Shown here in pieces: positions 7,461 to 17,737 of a stretch of DNA of 29,990 nucleotides. Position 1 is the stretch's first letter. Each line of letters begins with the position of its first letter. The notes under the pieces were generated by a model. It did no database searches. It worked only from the letters and a program-made list of their open reading frames with translations, and was not told the DNA's origin. Origin of the DNA: Bacillota bacterium (GTDB lineage: Bacteria; Bacillota; Clostridia; Oscillospirales; Ethanoligenentaceae); the NCBI GenBank assembly GCA_023391835.1, contig JAEWAE010000008.1:1-29990 (forward strand). The letters are read 5' to 3'. The position numbers and the translations under genes are program-made.

Positions 7461-9080
7461 ATGCATCTCAATGACCGCGAACTGAAAAACCGCGCGCAGT
7501 GGGAAAAAGCCGGTGTCCGCCTGCCCGAATTTGACCGGGCGGCCATGGTCGCCGCGACAAAGGCGCACCCGGAGTGGGTGCATTTCGGTGCCGGAAATAT
7601 TTTCCGCGCCTTCCCCGCCGCGCTGCAGCAGCAGCTTCTCAACAAGGGCCTGGTGAAAACCGGCATCATCGTGGTGGACGGCTACGATTACGAAATCGTC
7701 GACAAAATGTACCGCCCCCACGACAACCTCAGCCTGCTGGTGACGCTTAAATCCGACGGCACCATCGACAAGACGGTGATCGGCAGCATCGGCGAATCCC
7801 TCAAGGCCGACAGTCACGACGAGGCTGAATTTTCCCGCCTGAAAGAAATCTTCCGGGCCGACAGCCTGCAGATGGTGAGCTTCACCATCACCGAAAAAGG
7901 CTACAGCCTGGTGCGCGGCAACGGCGACCTGCTGCCCGACGTGGTGCAGGATTTTGCCGCCGGCCCCGCGAAGCCCGAGAGCTACATCGGCAAGCTGGTG
8001 ACTTTGCTCTATGAGCGCTATTCCCACGGCGCGAAAAAGCTGGCCATGGTGAGCATGGACAACTGTTCCCATAACGGCACGAAGCTTTACGACGCGGTGC
8101 ACACCTTCGCCGTCAAGTGGACCGAAGCCGGCTTGGCCGACAAGGGCTTCCTCGCCTATGTGGAAGACCCGAAGCAGGTCTCCTTCACCTGGAGCATGAT
8201 CGACAAAATCACGCCGCGGCCGGATCAGAGCGTCACCGAAATGCTCAAAGCCGTCGGCTTTGAGGACACCGAGGGCGAAATCACCTCGAAGCACACCTAT
8301 GTGGCGCCCTTTGTCAACGCCGAAGAGACCCAGTATCTCGTCATCGAGAATAATTTCCCCAACGGCCGCCCGCCGCTGGAAAAAGCCGGCGTCATCTTCA
8401 CCGACCGCACCACCGTCGACAAGGTGGAAAAGATGAAGGTCTGCACCTGCCTCAACCCGCTGCACACCGCGCTGGCCATCTTCGGCTGCCTGCTGGGCTA
8501 CCAGAAGATCAGCGACGAAATGAAGGACACGGAGCTCAAAAAGCTCGTCGAGCAGATCGGCTATCACGAGGGTCTGCCCGTGGTGGTGGACCCGGGCATC
8601 ATCGAGCCGAAAAAATTCCTCGACGAAGTGCTCAAAATCCGTGTGCCCAACCCCTTCATGCCCGACACGCCCCAGCGGATCGCCACCGACACCTCGCAAA
8701 AGCTGTCCATCCGCTATGGCGAGACCATCAAGGCGTATCTTAAGAGCGACAAGCTGGATATCCACGATCTGAGGCTCATCCCGCTGGTGCTGGCCGGCTG
8801 GTGCCGCTATCTGATGGCACTGGATGACGCGGGCAAGCCCTTCACCCTCAGCCCCGACCCCATCGCGCCGGTGCTGTCGGAAAAGCTCGCCGCCGTGCGG
8901 CTGGGCGAAAAGGGCCCGTTCCACGAGCTGCTGCAGCCCATCCTGTCGGATACGCGCATTTTCGCCGTCGACCTGTATGAGGCCGGCCTTGGCGAGACGG
9001 TGGAGCAGGACTTCGCCGAGTTGGTGGCCGGGCCGGGCGCCGTGCGCGCCGCTCTGCGCCGCCATCTGGCGGCCGTGTGA
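7461..9080 (+). CDS. uxuB: Fructuronate reductase / mannitol dehydrogenase family (UxuB)
   Basis: An NAD(H)-dependent long-chain polyol dehydrogenase. In this context it probably reduces D-fructuronate to D-mannonate, the substrate of UxuA. At 539 residues it is longer than E. coli UxuB and fits the clostridial form. The nucleotide-binding motif VHFGAGNIFRAF is at about residues 40-51. The family catalytic pattern KxxxxxNxxH is seen as Lys326, Asn332 and His335 in KVCTCLNPLH. The ATG follows GAGGAGG. The 111-base gap after gntR has a small hairpin but no evident promoter, so it is probably cotranscribed. A related mannitol-type substrate cannot be excluded from sequence; the neighbouring uxuA decides the call. 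Confidence 0.9.
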   Translation: MHLNDRELKNRAQWEKAGVRLPEFDRAAMVAATKAHPEWVHFGAGNIFRAFPAALQQQLLNKGLVKTGIIVVDGYDYEIVDKMYRPHDNLSLLVTLKSDGTIDKTVIGSIGESLKADSHDEAEFSRLKEIFRADSLQMVSFTITEKGYSLVRGNGDLLPDVVQDFAAGPAKPESYIGKLVTLLYERYSHGAKKLAMVSMDNCSHNGTKLYDAVHTFAVKWTEAGLADKGFLAYVEDPKQVSFTWSMIDKITPRPDQSVTEMLKAVGFEDTEGEITSKHTYVAPFVNAEETQYLVIENNFPNGRPPLEKAGVIFTDRTTVDKVEKMKVCTCLNPLHTALAIFGCLLGYQKISDEMKDTELKKLVEQIGYHEGLPVVVDPGIIEPKKFLDEVLKIRVPNPFMPDTPQRIATDTSQKLSIRYGETIKAYLKSDKLDIHDLRLIPLVLAGWCRYLMALDDAGKPFTLSPDPIAPVLSEKLAAVRLGEKGPFHELLQPILSDTRIFAVDLYEAGLGETVEQDFAELVAGPGAVRAALRRHLAAV

Positions 9081-9115
9081 GCCGTCGGGCCGATAAAATT
9101 GCATACGTTCCCGTT

Positions 9116-9150
9116 CAGGGGGCCGGACCGCATTGCAGTCCGGCCCCCTG
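9116..9150 (+). terminator. Thirteen-bp perfect hairpin after uxuB
   Basis: CAGGGGGCCGGAC (9116-9128) pairs with GTCCGGCCCCCTG (9138-9150). No T-run follows, so termination would rely on stem strength. The loop and 3' arm contain the candidate -35 of the next promoter. Confidence 0.55.
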
Positions 9151-9162
9151 ATGGGATATAAT
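9133..9162 (+). promoter_or_regulatory. Promoter of the iron alcohol dehydrogenase gene
   Basis: A consensus TATAAT (9157-9162) lies 18 bases after TTGCAG (9133-9138). It starts within the preceding hairpin and ends 24 bases before the ATG, so the leader is short. Confidence 0.55.
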
Positions 9163-9186
9163 AGGGGCAGCAAAGGAGGAAGTATT

Positions 9187-10368
9187 ATGCAAAGCTTTAC
9201 GTTTTATTCCCCAACCAAGGTCATTTTCGGCAAAGGAGCGGAGCTTTCCGCCGCCGATGAAATTGTAAAATTCGGCGGGCACCGGGTCATGGTGGTGTAC
9301 GGCGGCGGCAGCGCCGTGCGCAGCGGCCTGCTCGACCGCATCGAGGGCGAGCTCAAAAAGGCGGGCCTGCCGTCGATCCGGCTGGGCGGCGTCAAGCCGA
9401 ACCCGCGGCTGAGTCTCGTGCGCGAAGGCATCCGGCAGGCGCTGGATTTTAAGGCGGATTTCCTGCTGGGCGTGGGCGGCGGCAGTGTGCTTGACACCGC
9501 CAAGGCCATCGCCATCGGCGCCGCCAACCCCGAAACCGACGTGTGGCGCTTCTGGCTCAAGGAACTGGTGCCCCACAAGGCGCTGCCCATCGGCGCTGTG
9601 CTGACCATCCCCGCCGCGGGGAGCGAGACCAGCGATTCCGCCGTGCTCACCGACGAAGCGACTGAATCCAAGCGTGGGCTTAACACCGAGCTCAACCGGC
9701 CCCGCTTTGCCGTGATGAATCCGGAGCTGAGCTACACGCTGCCCGATTTCCAGGTGATATGCGGCGTCGTCGACATCATGATGCACACGCTGGACCGCTA
9801 TTTCACCGCCACCGAGGGCAACGAGCTGACCGACGGCATCGCCGAAACGCTGCTGCGGGATGTAATTCGCAACGGTGACACGGCGGTGCGCGACCACCAC
9901 AACTATCAGGCCATGAGCGAGCTGATGTGGTGCGGCAGTCTTTCCCACAACGGCCTGACCGGGCTGGGCCGCCCGGGCGAATTCACCGTGCACCAGCTCG
10001 GCCATGAGCTCAGCGGGCACTTCGACGTGACCCACGGCGCGAGCCTTTCCACCATGTGGGGATACTGGGCGCAGACCGTCTGCCCGGCCAAGCCGGAGCG
10101 CTTCGCGCACTTTGCCCAGGCGGTCTGGGATGCCCGCACCGGCAGCGTCGAAGAAAACGCCAGGGAGGGCATCGCGCGCACGGTCGATTATTTCCGCGCC
10201 ATCGGCGCGCCCACCAGCTTCACGGAGCTGGGCATCGGCGTGCAGGATGAAAAAATGCTGCGGGAGCTGGCCGACAGCTGCACCTTCCGCGGCAAGCGCA
10301 CCATCGGCAAATTCATGGAATTGGACGGCGAAGCCATCTATTCCATCTATAAGCTTGCCAACCACTGA
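9187..10368 (+). CDS. Iron-containing alcohol dehydrogenase (BDH/YqhD-like)
   Basis: A group III metal-dependent alcohol dehydrogenase of 393 residues, probably reducing an aldehyde with NADPH. The N-terminal Rossmann-like half has YGGGSAVRSG and GVGGGSVLDTAKAIA. The metal ligands can be placed: Asp196 and His200 (GVVDIMMH), His269 (HQLGHELSGH) and His283 (DVTHGASL). The ATG at 9187 has AAAGGAGG upstream; an earlier in-frame start at 9133 lies inside the promoter. Sequence features resemble butanol dehydrogenases and YqhD. It follows the uxu operon but has its own promoter, so a role in hexuronate use is only possible. Its physiological substrate is not evident. Confidence 0.9.
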   Translation: MQSFTFYSPTKVIFGKGAELSAADEIVKFGGHRVMVVYGGGSAVRSGLLDRIEGELKKAGLPSIRLGGVKPNPRLSLVREGIRQALDFKADFLLGVGGGSVLDTAKAIAIGAANPETDVWRFWLKELVPHKALPIGAVLTIPAAGSETSDSAVLTDEATESKRGLNTELNRPRFAVMNPELSYTLPDFQVICGVVDIMMHTLDRYFTATEGNELTDGIAETLLRDVIRNGDTAVRDHHNYQAMSELMWCGSLSHNGLTGLGRPGEFTVHQLGHELSGHFDVTHGASLSTMWGYWAQTVCPAKPERFAHFAQAVWDARTGSVEENAREGIARTVDYFRAIGAPTSFTELGIGVQDEKMLRELADSCTFRGKRTIGKFMELDGEAIYSIYKLANH

Positions 10369-10414
10369 CTGTCCGCGGGTTTTTCCGGCAGCCGTCACAT
10401 GACCCCACTGGCAG

Positions 10415-10464
10415 CAGACTCCCGGCACACGGATAAAATTTCCGCATGCCGGGAGTCTGTTTAT
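10415..10464 (+). terminator. Terminator between convergent adh and clpB
   Basis: CAGACTCCCGGCA (10415-10427) pairs with TGCCGGGAGTCTG (10447-10459), with an inner CGGA/TCCG stem. TTTATATA follows on the forward side. It probably ends the alcohol dehydrogenase transcript; the same stem lies after the clpB stop on the other strand but without a T-run. Confidence 0.65.
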
Positions 10465-10476
10465 ATATATGCGGTT

Positions 10477-13098
<2,622 letters not shown>

Positions 13099-13145
13099 GA
13101 TAGGACCTCCTTTGTTTTACGATCAACTATGGTGATGCCGGCGCC

Positions 13146-13799
13146 TTACAGCGCCGGCTCTTTTTCCAGATGGGTGCGATAAGCTTCCTCCATGTCGCGG
13201 CGGGCCCGCCGGGGGTCTTCTTCGGCAAACCACTGTTTGAGGCAGTGGTCCATCAGCCGGATATACCGGCAGGCAGCCCGGGCCAGATCCTCCTCGCCGG
13301 CCAGCGCGGGGGATGCCGGCAGCAGACGGCTGTAGCGCCCGTCGCCGATCTCGCACTCCACCCGGCCGTCGGCAAAGCCCGACCCCACCAAACCGTCCTC
13401 CGTTTCCCGCCAAGCGGTGAAAAACGCATCCAGCCGGTCGAGCAGCGGGCGGCTCTGGGAGCGCATCGACACCCTCAGCTCCCCCGCCGCCGAGCCGGAA
13501 GGGTAAAGCTCCAGCACATAGCGGACGGTGGGGCGATACCGGTAGTGCAGCGCGCTGCGCAGCGACAGCATGGCGTCGCTGGGCTGAGGCTGCACCTGAA
13601 AGTCACTCACGCCCTCCATCAGCCGTTCCACCTCGTCAAACACGGATTTCATCCGCATCGCGGGCGTCGGGCAGGCAAGATATTCGGCCAAAATCCGGTC
13701 GATGAGCCCGCTGCGGCTGAGATGCCGTTCATAAGCCAGGCGGTCCGTTGCCTCCACGATTTCATCCGACAGCACCAGGCTGTAAACACTCCGGCTCAT
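13146..13799 (-). CDS. Uncharacterised protein with N-terminal ribbon-helix-helix, in operon with clpB
   Basis: A 217-residue protein that I do not recognise as a named family. Residues 1-42 (SVYSLVLSDEIVEATDRLAY, then SRSGLIDRILAEYL) have the strand-helix-helix pattern of Arc/MetJ/CopG DNA-binding proteins. Residues 45-217 form a larger domain with alternating strands and helices (HYRYRPTVRYVLELYPSG; RRLARA-like helices near the end) and no motif I can name. It has a strong upstream promoter flanked by AT-rich palindromes and sits directly before clpB. It may be an autoregulator of the stress operon or a ClpB partner; both are inference. The ATG follows GAAAGGAAGATG. Confidence 0.8.
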   Translation of the reverse strand: MSRSVYSLVLSDEIVEATDRLAYERHLSRSGLIDRILAEYLACPTPAMRMKSVFDEVERLMEGVSDFQVQPQPSDAMLSLRSALHYRYRPTVRYVLELYPSGSAAGELRVSMRSQSRPLLDRLDAFFTAWRETEDGLVGSGFADGRVECEIGDGRYSRLLPASPALAGEEDLARAACRYIRLMDHCLKQWFAEEDPRRARRDMEEAYRTHLEKEPAL

Positions 13800-13824
13800 G
13801 GTTCATCTTCCTTTCGTTTTCTAT

Positions 13825-13857
13825 ATAACAGTATAGTCTCGTTATTTAATTTGTCAA
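13825..13857 (-). promoter_or_regulatory. Sigma-A promoter of the ribbon-helix-helix/clpB operon
   Basis: On the minus strand, TTGACA (13852-13857) is a perfect -35 and TATACT (13830-13835) a near-perfect -10, 16 bases apart. An ATAAC/GTTAT inverted repeat (13825-13829 and 13841-13845) brackets the -10 and could be an operator. Confidence 0.75.
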
Positions 13858-13860
13858 TCG

Positions 13861-13876
13861 TATTATATAATATTAT
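13861..13876. promoter_or_regulatory. Overlapping AT palindromes upstream of the clpB-operon promoter
   Basis: TATTATATAATA (13861-13872) is a perfect 12-bp palindrome, and ATAATATTAT (13867-13876) overlaps it. They lie directly upstream of the -35 and could be an UP-like element, an operator, or simply A/T-rich sequence. Confidence 0.4.
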
Positions 13877-13939
13877 GCTCAAATTATGAGACGGTTATTT
13901 TTTCTCCACTGCTTTCTTTCGCCCGGTGGAATATATGAC

Positions 13940-13980
13940 GCAACGAGCCCCCGGCGGATTCTCCGCCGGGGGCTCGTTGC
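13940..13980 (-). terminator. Nineteen-bp perfect hairpin after the gntR gene
   Basis: 13940-13958 and 13962-13980 are exact inverted repeats around a three-base loop, with core CGAGCCCCCGGCGGA. On the minus strand it lies about 70 bases after the gntR stop and is followed by GTCATATATTCC rather than a T-run. It probably separates gntR from the clpB operon. Confidence 0.65.
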
Positions 13981-14049
13981 ACACCTAAATACGATCGGGA
14001 TGTTGCAAATTCGTCTGATAAAATAGCGGGCAGATGTCTCCCCCGCCGC

Positions 14050-14700
14050 TCAGTGAAGCAGCCACGCCGTGAGCTGCCCGATGTGGTGCCGCATGCATTC
14101 CGCCGCCATATTGCCTTTTTTCTGCTCAATCAGGTCGACGATTTCCGTGTGTTCCCGCACCGTGGCCTCCCAATGCCGGGCTGCATGCTCCGAAAGGCCC
14201 ATATACCGCCGGCTGGCCAAATTGACGGTGTCGACCATCTCGGCAATCCAGCGGTTGCCCGCAAATCGGGCAATATGCATATGGAACGCATAATCCAGCC
14301 GGATCAGCCCGGCGATATCCTCATTCGTCAGTGCCTGACGCTGCAGGCCGATCTGGTCGCGCAGTTGGCGGAGCTGATCCGTGCCGATGCGGTCGGCCAG
14401 CAGCTTGACGGCCACAGGTTCCAGCGTCTGACGCGCCGTGGTGACATCCCGTAAGTCGGAACGGCTGATATCCGCCACCACAATATTTTTAGAGGGATTG
14501 AGGACGACCATGTGCTCAAACTCCAGCTGTTTGAGCGCCGCGCGCACCGGAGTGCGGCTGATGGCCAGCTCGGCTGCCAGTGTCTCTTCCGACAATATCT
14601 GCCCCGGCCGGAATGCATTGGACAGTATGGCTTCCCGCAGCACTTCATAGGCCCGCTGGGTCAAAGAGACTTCCGCTCCGATCCTGGGCAGAACTCCCAT
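14050..14700 (-). CDS. GntR-family regulator, FCD type
   Basis: A 216-residue transcription factor. The winged helix-turn-helix is at about residues 12-75 (LSEETLAAELAISRTPVRAALKQLEFEHMVVL). The C-terminal FCD domain has the ligand-site pattern RLDYAFHMHIARFAGN, followed by REHTEIVDLI and MRHHIGQL with the later His residues. The ATG follows GGGGAGGG. It is divergent from the PLP dehydratase gene at 15029; the shared gap holds a perfect 16-bp palindrome just upstream of this start and a 19-bp palindrome inside the dehydratase promoter. It probably autoregulates and controls the dehydratase in response to a small organic or amino acid. It is distinct from the GntR protein in the uxu operon. 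Confidence 0.88.
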   Translation of the reverse strand: MGVLPRIGAEVSLTQRAYEVLREAILSNAFRPGQILSEETLAAELAISRTPVRAALKQLEFEHMVVLNPSKNIVVADISRSDLRDVTTARQTLEPVAVKLLADRIGTDQLRQLRDQIGLQRQALTNEDIAGLIRLDYAFHMHIARFAGNRWIAEMVDTVNLASRRYMGLSEHAARHWEATVREHTEIVDLIEQKKGNMAAECMRHHIGQLTAWLLH

Positions 14701-14720
14701 TCGGATCCCTCCCCATTATG

Positions 14721-14762
14721 TATTTGTATACAAATATGATGTATAATTATGATACCATAATT
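14721..14762. promoter_or_regulatory. Two GntR-type operator palindromes upstream of gntR
   Basis: TATTTGTATACAAATA (14721-14736) is a perfect 16-bp palindrome close to the TTGTATACAA-type sites known for FadR-subfamily regulators. AATTATG-ATAC-CATAATT (14745-14762) is a second inverted repeat, centre to centre 25 bases away. Both lie within 65 bases of the gntR start, so autoregulation is likely. Confidence 0.65.
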
Positions 14763-14935
14763 CAACAGAAAATACAATTGTGTAAACACCCCAAACTTAT
14801 GCGGGTTTAGCGCTTTAATTTCGCACTTTCAAAACGCGGCAAAGCATTTGTCTGAATATAATTTCCTCTTTTGCCTCTATTACCCTTTTCAGCCGTCCAA
14901 CAGACACGGAGTGCCGCGGCTTTATACGAGACTTC

Positions 14936-14964
14936 TTGCATAATATACCGAATTTCGGTATAAT
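14936..14964 (+). promoter_or_regulatory. Promoter of the dehydratase gene with an embedded operator
   Basis: TTGCAT (14936-14941) and TATAAT (14959-14964) are 17 bases apart. The palindrome TATACCGAATTTCGGTATA (14944-14962) fills the spacer and overlaps the -10, so a protein bound there would block polymerase. Between 14763 and 14935 I see nothing coding or clearly structured. Confidence 0.7.
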
Positions 14965-15028
14965 GATAGCTGCTGTGCCCGGCGATGCCGGGTGATCGCT
15001 CATTTCATCACATAAGGCAGGGAACTCG

Positions 15029-15982
15029 ATGATAACCTATCGGGATATTGCCGCCGCCCGCCGGCGGATCGCCCCTTATATATGCCACACTCCGCTAGAG
15101 CCCGCCCTGAGCCTGAGCGGGCCGGATATGCCGGTCTTTCTCAAGCTGGAGTGCCACCAGCGCACACGTTCCTTCAAGCTCCGGGGGGCGCTGAGCTGCC
15201 TGACGGCCATGACGCCAGCCCAGCGCCGCCAAGGGGTCGTCGCCGTGTCGTCGGGCAACCACGGCATCGGCCTGAGCCTGGCCGCCCGACTGCTGGGAGT
15301 GGAAACAACGGTGATCTATGTGCCCGAAACCGCTCCCCGCGCCAAGGTGGAACGCATCCGCTATTACGGTGCCGAAGTGCGCCGGACGGGACGCAACTAC
15401 GACGAGGCATACCGCAATGCTATGGAGGCCATGCCCCGCAGCGGGCTGACCTTTGTGGATTCCAGCGCCGACCCGGCGGTAATCGCCGGCCAGGGCACCA
15501 TCGCACCCGAAATACTGGAGGACGAGCCCTCCGTCGACACCATCCTTGTACCCATCGGCGGGGGCGGCATCATCACCGGCATCGCGGTGGCGGCCAAAGC
15601 CCTGAAGCCCGGCATCCGTATTGTCGGCGTGCAGACCGAGGCATGCCCCGCCATGCTGCGGGCCATAGAGGATAACCGGCTTTACGAGCAATACCCCACC
15701 TGTGGCGAAAGCCTTTGCGACGCGCTGGTGGGCGGTGTGGCCGAAATCCCCTTCCGCATGGCAAAAGAATACATCGACGAAATCCTGCTGGTCAGCGAAG
15801 CCGGCATTCGGGAAGCCACCATCCGCCTGCTGACGCGGGAAAAGGTGGCTGCAGAGCCTTCCAGTGCCACAGTGGCGGCCGCCGTGGCGGAACACCCCGC
15901 CTGCTTCAAAGGCCACGTGACAGCTGCGGTGGTCACCGGCGGCAATCTGGACGGCGGCCTGATGCGCCGGCTGCTGGGCTGA
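15029..15982 (+). CDS. PLP-dependent threonine/serine dehydratase, catabolic type
   Basis: A fold-type II PLP enzyme of 317 residues that should deaminate threonine or serine to a 2-oxo acid and ammonia. The PLP lysine is Lys50 in RSFKLRGA; SSGNHG (74-79) and the phosphate-binding GGGG (177-180) are in place, and TGGNLDGG near the end matches the family. It lacks the C-terminal ACT-like domain of biosynthetic IlvA, which points to the catabolic TdcB-like or serine-racemase-like group. The ATG follows CAGGGA. It is controlled by a promoter with an embedded palindrome and lies divergent from a GntR regulator. A related beta-elimination substrate, such as a hydroxyaspartate, cannot be excluded. 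Confidence 0.85.
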   Translation: MITYRDIAAARRRIAPYICHTPLEPALSLSGPDMPVFLKLECHQRTRSFKLRGALSCLTAMTPAQRRQGVVAVSSGNHGIGLSLAARLLGVETTVIYVPETAPRAKVERIRYYGAEVRRTGRNYDEAYRNAMEAMPRSGLTFVDSSADPAVIAGQGTIAPEILEDEPSVDTILVPIGGGGIITGIAVAAKALKPGIRIVGVQTEACPAMLRAIEDNRLYEQYPTCGESLCDALVGGVAEIPFRMAKEYIDEILLVSEAGIREATIRLLTREKVAAEPSSATVAAAVAEHPACFKGHVTAAVVTGGNLDGGLMRRLLG

Positions 15983-16022
15983 CTGACCCCGCATACCCGT
16001 TTTGATTAAATTTTGCTTTTGC

Positions 16023-16056
16023 AAAAAGCCCGCCCGGTTAAACCGGGCGGGCTTTT
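16023..16056. terminator. Bidirectional terminator between the dehydratase and the ABC operon
   Basis: GCCCGCCCGGTT (16028-16039) pairs with AACCGGGCGGGC (16041-16052). Five A precede and four T follow, so it works in both directions between two convergent genes. Confidence 0.88.
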
Positions 16057-16071
16057 ATGTGCTTTTTTGCG

Positions 16072-16932
16072 TCAGGAGTTTGCAACATCGTCGTACTTGG
16101 TGACCCAGGCTTCGATTTTTTTGCCGGAAACCAGACTATCCAGGGTCTTATTCACCGCCGCCAGATAGGACGTGTTGTCGCCCTTGGCCACGGCGATGGC
16201 GGTCTGGTCGGGAGGCGTCGCATAGGAAAGGTCGGAAACCGCCAGGTCCTTATTCTTTTTGGCATAAGACGCCGCCACGACGCTGTCAAGATTGACCGCT
16301 TCGACCTTGTTGCTCTTGAGCTCGAGGATCATATCCGGTATCTTGGCCAGCGAGACCAGGTTGGCCTTGGGCTGCTCGGTCTTGACGGCATCCTCGTTGC
16401 TGGTGCCGGTCTGGGCCGCGACGCTCTTGCCGTTGAAGGAATCCAGCGACTTATACTTGTTCACGTCGGCCTTGCGCATAAGCAGCTTAAGATTCACCGT
16501 GTAATAGATGTCGGAAAAATCCACGCTCTGTTTGCGTTCGTCGCTGACGGTCATGCCGGCAATGACCATATCGACGGTGCCGGTGGTGAGGGCCGGGAGC
16601 AGACCGTCGAAGCTCATATCCTCGACCTGTAGCTTGACGCCCAGATCCTTGGCGATGGCCTGCGCCACCTCGATGTCGGCGCCCTCGATCTTATCCTGGC
16701 CGCTGACGATCTGGTGAAATTCAAAGGGCGGGTAGTCGGCCGAGGTACCCACGATGAGTTTGCCGCTGGCCTTGATCTTGGCCAGCTTGTCGGTGCCCGT
16801 CGATCCGGCTGACACGGTCGAAGAAGCCGTGCCGCTGCCGGAAGCCGCCGGCGTCTTGGCGCAGGCGCCCAGCCCCACGCACATGGCCGCAGTCATCACG
16901 CCCGCCAGTATGCGGGTCAGTTTTGTTTTCAT
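16072..16932 (-). CDS. Amino-acid ABC transporter substrate-binding lipoprotein
   Basis: A 286-residue extracellular receptor of the polar amino-acid (family 3) type. The signal peptide ends in the lipobox LGAC, with the lipidated Cys24, followed by a Ser/Thr/Gly linker. The mature part begins with the standard LIVGTSADYPPFEFHQ and continues with GADIEVAQAIAKDLGVKLQVEDMSFDGLLPAL, TVDMVIAGMTVSDERKQSVDFSD and the domain-crossing stretch VAAQTGTSNEDAV. These features suggest a basic or polar amino-acid ligand but do not fix which one. It is the last gene of a three-gene operon, with GGAGGAGG before the ATG and a CCCGGG hairpin upstream that may raise its relative expression. Confidence 0.93.
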   Translation of the reverse strand: MKTKLTRILAGVMTAAMCVGLGACAKTPAASGSGTASSTVSAGSTGTDKLAKIKASGKLIVGTSADYPPFEFHQIVSGQDKIEGADIEVAQAIAKDLGVKLQVEDMSFDGLLPALTTGTVDMVIAGMTVSDERKQSVDFSDIYYTVNLKLLMRKADVNKYKSLDSFNGKSVAAQTGTSNEDAVKTEQPKANLVSLAKIPDMILELKSNKVEAVNLDSVVAASYAKKNKDLAVSDLSYATPPDQTAIAVAKGDNTSYLAAVNKTLDSLVSGKKIEAWVTKYDDVANS

Positions 16933-16981
16933 AAAAAATCCTCCTCCGATATCGTTCGTTCTCTCTGTCTTATCGTAACGG

Positions 16982-16996
16982 CCCGGGCCACCCGGG
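16982..16996 (-). other. Intercistronic hairpin before the binding-protein gene
   Basis: CCCGGG-TGG-CCCGGG on the minus strand begins one base after the permease stop. It may protect the downstream message or block 3' decay of the upstream one. Confidence 0.5.
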
Positions 16997-16997
16997 A

Positions 16998-17678
16998 TCA
17001 GTCATGCGCTTTCATGCGGTGCTCGAAATGCCCGAGTATTTTCGAAAGGGTGAAGGTCAGCACGAAATATTCGGCCGCCGCCACAAACATGGGCGACAGA
17101 GCCTGGTAGGTGATGCTGCGCACGATGCCTGCGTTATACGTCAGCTCCTGCACGCCGATGACCGAAATGACCGATGATTCCTTGATGACGGTCACGAATT
17201 CGTTGCCCAGCGCCGGCAAAATGTTTTTAAACGCCTGGGGCAGAATGACGAACCGCATGCTCTGGGAATAGTTGAAGCCCAGCGAGCGGGAGGCCTCCAT
17301 CTGTCCTTTATTCACCGACTGGATGCCGCTTCGGATGATTTCGCACACATAGGCGGCACTGTTGAGCGCCATGGCGATGACACCCGAAAGGAAACGGCTG
17401 ATATCGGTGCCCCACAGCACCACGGTGGGCAGTCGGAGCCCCATCATCGGCAGGCCGTAGAAAATCATGTAAAGCTGGATCATCAGCGGCGTACCACGGA
17501 TAAATTCCACATAAGCCGTGGCGAGGAATTTGACAATGCGGAGCTTGCCCAGCCGGCATAGTGCCAGCACCACGCCCAGCATCACCGAAATCATCAGGGA
17601 AAACAGTGACAGCAGCACGGCATTGCGCGCGCCGACGATGAAATACGGATAATATTTTCCAAGATAGGAAAAGCTCAT
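16998..17678 (-). CDS. Amino-acid ABC transporter permease
   Basis: An inner-membrane permease of the HisMQ/GlnP type, 226 residues. I choose the ATG at 17678 (MSFSYLGKYYPYFIVG), which has GAAAGGAAGG about ten bases upstream; the longer frame to 17813 has no site and atypical composition. About five membrane segments are visible, with the family's YVEFIRGTPLMIQLYMIFYG and the ATPase-docking loop EASRSLGFNYSQSMRFVILPQAFKNILPALGNEF. It should work as a homodimer with the ATPase encoded upstream. A 162-base GC-rich gap separates it from that gene. Confidence 0.93.
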   Translation of the reverse strand: MSFSYLGKYYPYFIVGARNAVLLSLFSLMISVMLGVVLALCRLGKLRIVKFLATAYVEFIRGTPLMIQLYMIFYGLPMMGLRLPTVVLWGTDISRFLSGVIAMALNSAAYVCEIIRSGIQSVNKGQMEASRSLGFNYSQSMRFVILPQAFKNILPALGNEFVTVIKESSVISVIGVQELTYNAGIVRSITYQALSPMFVAAAEYFVLTFTLSKILGHFEHRMKAHD

Positions 17679-17703
17679 GCGGTTCGTCCTTCCTTTCGGG
17701 AAA

Positions 17704-17737
17704 CGGCCGCCCGGCATCCGCCGGCGGACGGGCCGCT
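17704..17737 (-). other. GC-rich self-complementary patch between ATPase and permease genes
   Basis: TCCGCCGGCGGA (17717-17728) is a perfect 12-bp palindrome within GC-rich flanks that pair only partly. It could form an attenuating hairpin in the operon mRNA. Nothing else is recognisable in this 162-base gap. Confidence 0.35.

Noticed and set aside
7440..9173. 577-codon open frame opposite uxuB
   Set aside because: Antisense to a clear UxuB with all motifs. No ribosome site and no recognisable domain.
9115..10428. 437-codon open frame opposite the alcohol dehydrogenase
   Set aside because: Shadow of a gene with intact metal-binding residues; shows the same biased antisense composition.
13099..13900. 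CIRCE or CtsR site in front of the clpB operon
   Set aside because: I looked for TTAGCACTC-N9-GAGTGCTAA and for CtsR-type heptamer repeats and saw neither.
13884..14129. 81-codon minus-strand frame between gntR and the clpB operon
   Set aside because: It overlaps the gntR 3' end and runs through the 19-bp hairpin. No ribosome site or recognisable protein features.
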